Both the position numbers and the translations under genes were made by a program. Positions 31,058 through 32,666 of a stretch of 32,666 nucleotides of DNA are shown here, in pieces. Below the pieces are notes generated by a model. The model did not search any database. It was not told the origin of the DNA and saw only the letters and a list, made by a program, of their open reading frames with translations. Within the stretch, counting starts at the first letter, position 1. Every line of letters begins with the position of its first letter. The stretch comes from DASSYK01 sp036258315 (GTDB lineage Bacteria > Actinomycetota > Thermoleophilia > Solirubrobacterales > 70-9). The stretch spans positions 1-32,666 of the forward strand of contig DATADX010000009.1 in the NCBI GenBank assembly GCA_036258315.1, given 5' to 3'.

Positions 31058-32665
31058 TTGCTCGACTCCCTCTCGCGAAAGCTGCGCAAGTGGTGGACGC
31101 TCGTGACCACCCGCCAGATCGAGCCCGTCACGGGCCTCGAGCGCCGCCAGGACCGCCTCCAGCGCGCGCTCGACTCCGAGATTGCGACCAACACCAGCTT
31201 CACCGTCCGCGGCACCGCCCTCGCCGTCGGCTCGGCGCTGGCGATCCTGCTGCTGGCGCAGTTCTCGGCGACCTGGCTCGACGACAACCTCTGGGACTTC
31301 TCGGGCCGCTTCGGCGAGATCCAGGAGGCGTGCCTCAAGATCTCGATCGGAGCACTCACCATCTGCATTTTGCTCGCCTGGTTCGTGGTCTGGCCGCGGC
31401 GCCGCTCCAGCGAGGAGAAGCTCGACCGCGTCATCTACATCAACGAGGGCCGCGACGCCGAGGAGGCGCGCCTGCTGTTGCGGATGCTCGAGTCCCAACG
31501 GGCCTTGAACGAGCGTAAGCGCATCTGCCTGCGGATCGCCAGCGTCCCGATCGCGGTCGCCGTCGTCGCGGCCGTCGCCCAGGCGGTGATCTTCGCGATC
31601 GACGCGAGCCCGATCGACCGGGGCGGCTGCATCAGCTCCGACGGTGACGCCGAGCGCCCCGCGGAGCTCGCCTTCCCCGCGGGCACCGACCCGCAGGGGC
31701 TGGCCGAGAGCTACGCGCCACGGGTCTACGTGCACCCGACCGAGCCCTGGGGACCGTTACCGCCGCAGGAGTTCATCGACGCATCGAGGCTCGTCTGGAA
31801 CTCGTCGCGCGGCGACGAGGAGCTGATCTCGCGCGGCGAAATCGACGCCGATCGCCTGGGGGCCGAATGCGAGCGAGACCCCGGCGGCTGCTACTCGCGT
31901 AGCGGCTGCAGCGCCGACCAGGTCACCCGGCCCACCGAGAGCACCGCGATCCGGGCCCCGGGCCTGAACGAGCGCCGCGGTTTCGCTCTCGACCCCGACG
32001 GCTCGGTCAGGAGGCCGCCGCCCTCAGCGGGCAATCCCGAGGTAGACACCTACTACGAGTTCCGGGGCGACCCCGCCGCCGGAGTCCGCATCACCTACTG
32101 GTTCTTCTACGGCTACAGCCAGCCGAAGTTGCTCGACAACGCGCGGATCCCCCTCGCCAGCCACGAGGGCGATTGGGAGAGCATCGACGTGAAGCTGGCC
32201 CGGGACCCCTCCGCACCAGACGGCTACACCCCGAAGAAGGTGATCTTCTACGCCCATGGCCACGATCCGCCCATCCTCGACTGGAGTGAAATCACCGTGG
32301 CCGTGGCCGACGGCACCCAGACCCAGGACCCGAAGCCGCGCCCGGCCCATCCCGTGGTCTTCAGCGCCCGGCTCAGCCACGCCTCGTACCCCGACGCGGG
32401 CCGCCAACCCTGCGGCGATCTCTGCGAGGACCTGACGGGCAAGGGCCTGATCATCTGGGATACCTGGCTGCCCGGGGTGCGTCCGGTGATCGAGGAGGAC
32501 TGGTACGGGTTCGGCGGCGCCTGGGGTGCAGGCGGGGGCCTCAAGGGCCAGATCGGCCCGCTCGGTCCCTCCCCCTGGAAGCAGGCCTCCGATCCCGATC
32601 CCGACAACGTCATCATCGAGCCCGGCGCCACTGATTCGGGTTCGGTCCCGGCCCCCGCGGGCTAG
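31058..32665 (+). CDS. Membrane protein with Vps62-like extracytoplasmic domain
   Basis: 535 residues from a TTG at 31058, with GAGGAT nine bases upstream; it ends one base before the window edge. Helices at about 53-72, 90-110 and 156-180 enclose a cytoplasmic helical loop rich in charge. After about residue 205 comes a soluble domain with the Vps62 pattern: SYAPRVYVHPTEPWGP near its start, TYWFFYGYS, and SHEGDWESIDVKL in the middle, then a long region with Cys pairs (DPGGCYSRSGC; QPCGDLCEDL). Vps62 domains occur in yeast and in many bacterial secreted proteins with unknown activity. The domain probably faces outward. No catalytic claim is made. Confidence 0.75.
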   Translation: MLDSLSRKLRKWWTLVTTRQIEPVTGLERRQDRLQRALDSEIATNTSFTVRGTALAVGSALAILLLAQFSATWLDDNLWDFSGRFGEIQEACLKISIGALTICILLAWFVVWPRRRSSEEKLDRVIYINEGRDAEEARLLLRMLESQRALNERKRICLRIASVPIAVAVVAAVAQAVIFAIDASPIDRGGCISSDGDAERPAELAFPAGTDPQGLAESYAPRVYVHPTEPWGPLPPQEFIDASRLVWNSSRGDEELISRGEIDADRLGAECERDPGGCYSRSGCSADQVTRPTESTAIRAPGLNERRGFALDPDGSVRRPPPSAGNPEVDTYYEFRGDPAAGVRITYWFFYGYSQPKLLDNARIPLASHEGDWESIDVKLARDPSAPDGYTPKKVIFYAHGHDPPILDWSEITVAVADGTQTQDPKPRPAHPVVFSARLSHASYPDAGRQPCGDLCEDLTGKGLIIWDTWLPGVRPVIEEDWYGFGGAWGAGGGLKGQIGPLGPSPWKQASDPDPDNVIIEPGATDSGSVPAPAG

Positions 32666-32666
32666 G

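Noticed and set aside
1..32666. tRNA, rRNA, CRISPR arrays, insertion sequences
   Set aside because: Scanned by eye on both strands; no cloverleaf, regularly spaced repeats or transposase motifs were seen. A short or divergent tRNA could be missed without a tool.

Overview
The window is very GC-rich and densely coded. It reads as chromosomal DNA of a high-GC actinobacterium, most likely of the class Thermoleophilia (Solirubrobacterales or Gaiellales). That placement is inferred from composition, from actinobacterial families (DUF1918, PhageHol_4_2-type phosphatase fusion, PASTA lipoprotein, AbiEi/DUF559 protein) and from frequent leaderless-looking starts. No marker gene such as rRNA is present to prove it. 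I saw no tRNA, CRISPR array or transposase.

Layout. 1-1399: 3' part of a GT4 glycosyltransferase. 1461-5851: a working aa3-type oxidase operon, ctaC - ctaD (type A2, YSHPxV motif) - tandem USP-like protein - ctaE. 5852-7904: a small accessory block (decayed PASTA lipoprotein, SnoaL-like protein, CHRD protein) bracketed by two 43-bp copies of the 3' end of ctaE. 7943-13664: small membrane protein, holin-like/phosphatase fusion, MBL hydrolase, glutamate decarboxylase remnant, small membrane protein, thioesterase, dihaem cytochrome c lipoprotein and a CBS-pair protein. 13667-18625 (minus strand): a six-gene unit holding a subunit II-like and a subunit I-like gene, haem A synthase, haem O synthase and two tiny membrane proteins. 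18750-32665: SCP2/R2-like fusion, DUF1918 protein, benzoylformate decarboxylase-like enzyme with an FAD/Fe-S dehydrogenase, PAP2 protein, flippase-like protein, thioredoxin reductase, broken AbiEi/DUF559 gene, SGNH lipoprotein and a Vps62-like membrane protein.

The most striking content is the subunit II/subunit I pair at 16125-18625. Both are full-length, uninterrupted members of the haem-copper oxidase families, yet essentially every metal ligand is gone. In subunit I the low-spin haem histidines, the haem a3 histidine, all three CuB histidines and the K-channel lysine are replaced. In subunit II the CuA loop keeps its exact spacing, but Cys/Glu/Cys/His have become Ser/Gln/Ser/Tyr. This apparently cofactor-free oxidase is encoded in one unit with the two haem A biosynthesis genes, while a normal oxidase is encoded about 10 kb away. 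It is the best candidate here for an undescribed system, perhaps an assembly or regulatory partner of the real oxidase.

Other points: three one-base frameshifts in two genes (real decay or assembly error cannot be told apart here), a stand-alone C-terminal piece of glutamate decarboxylase, and a TAnnnT-like hexamer 6-9 bases before many start codons, which suggests leaderless transcripts.
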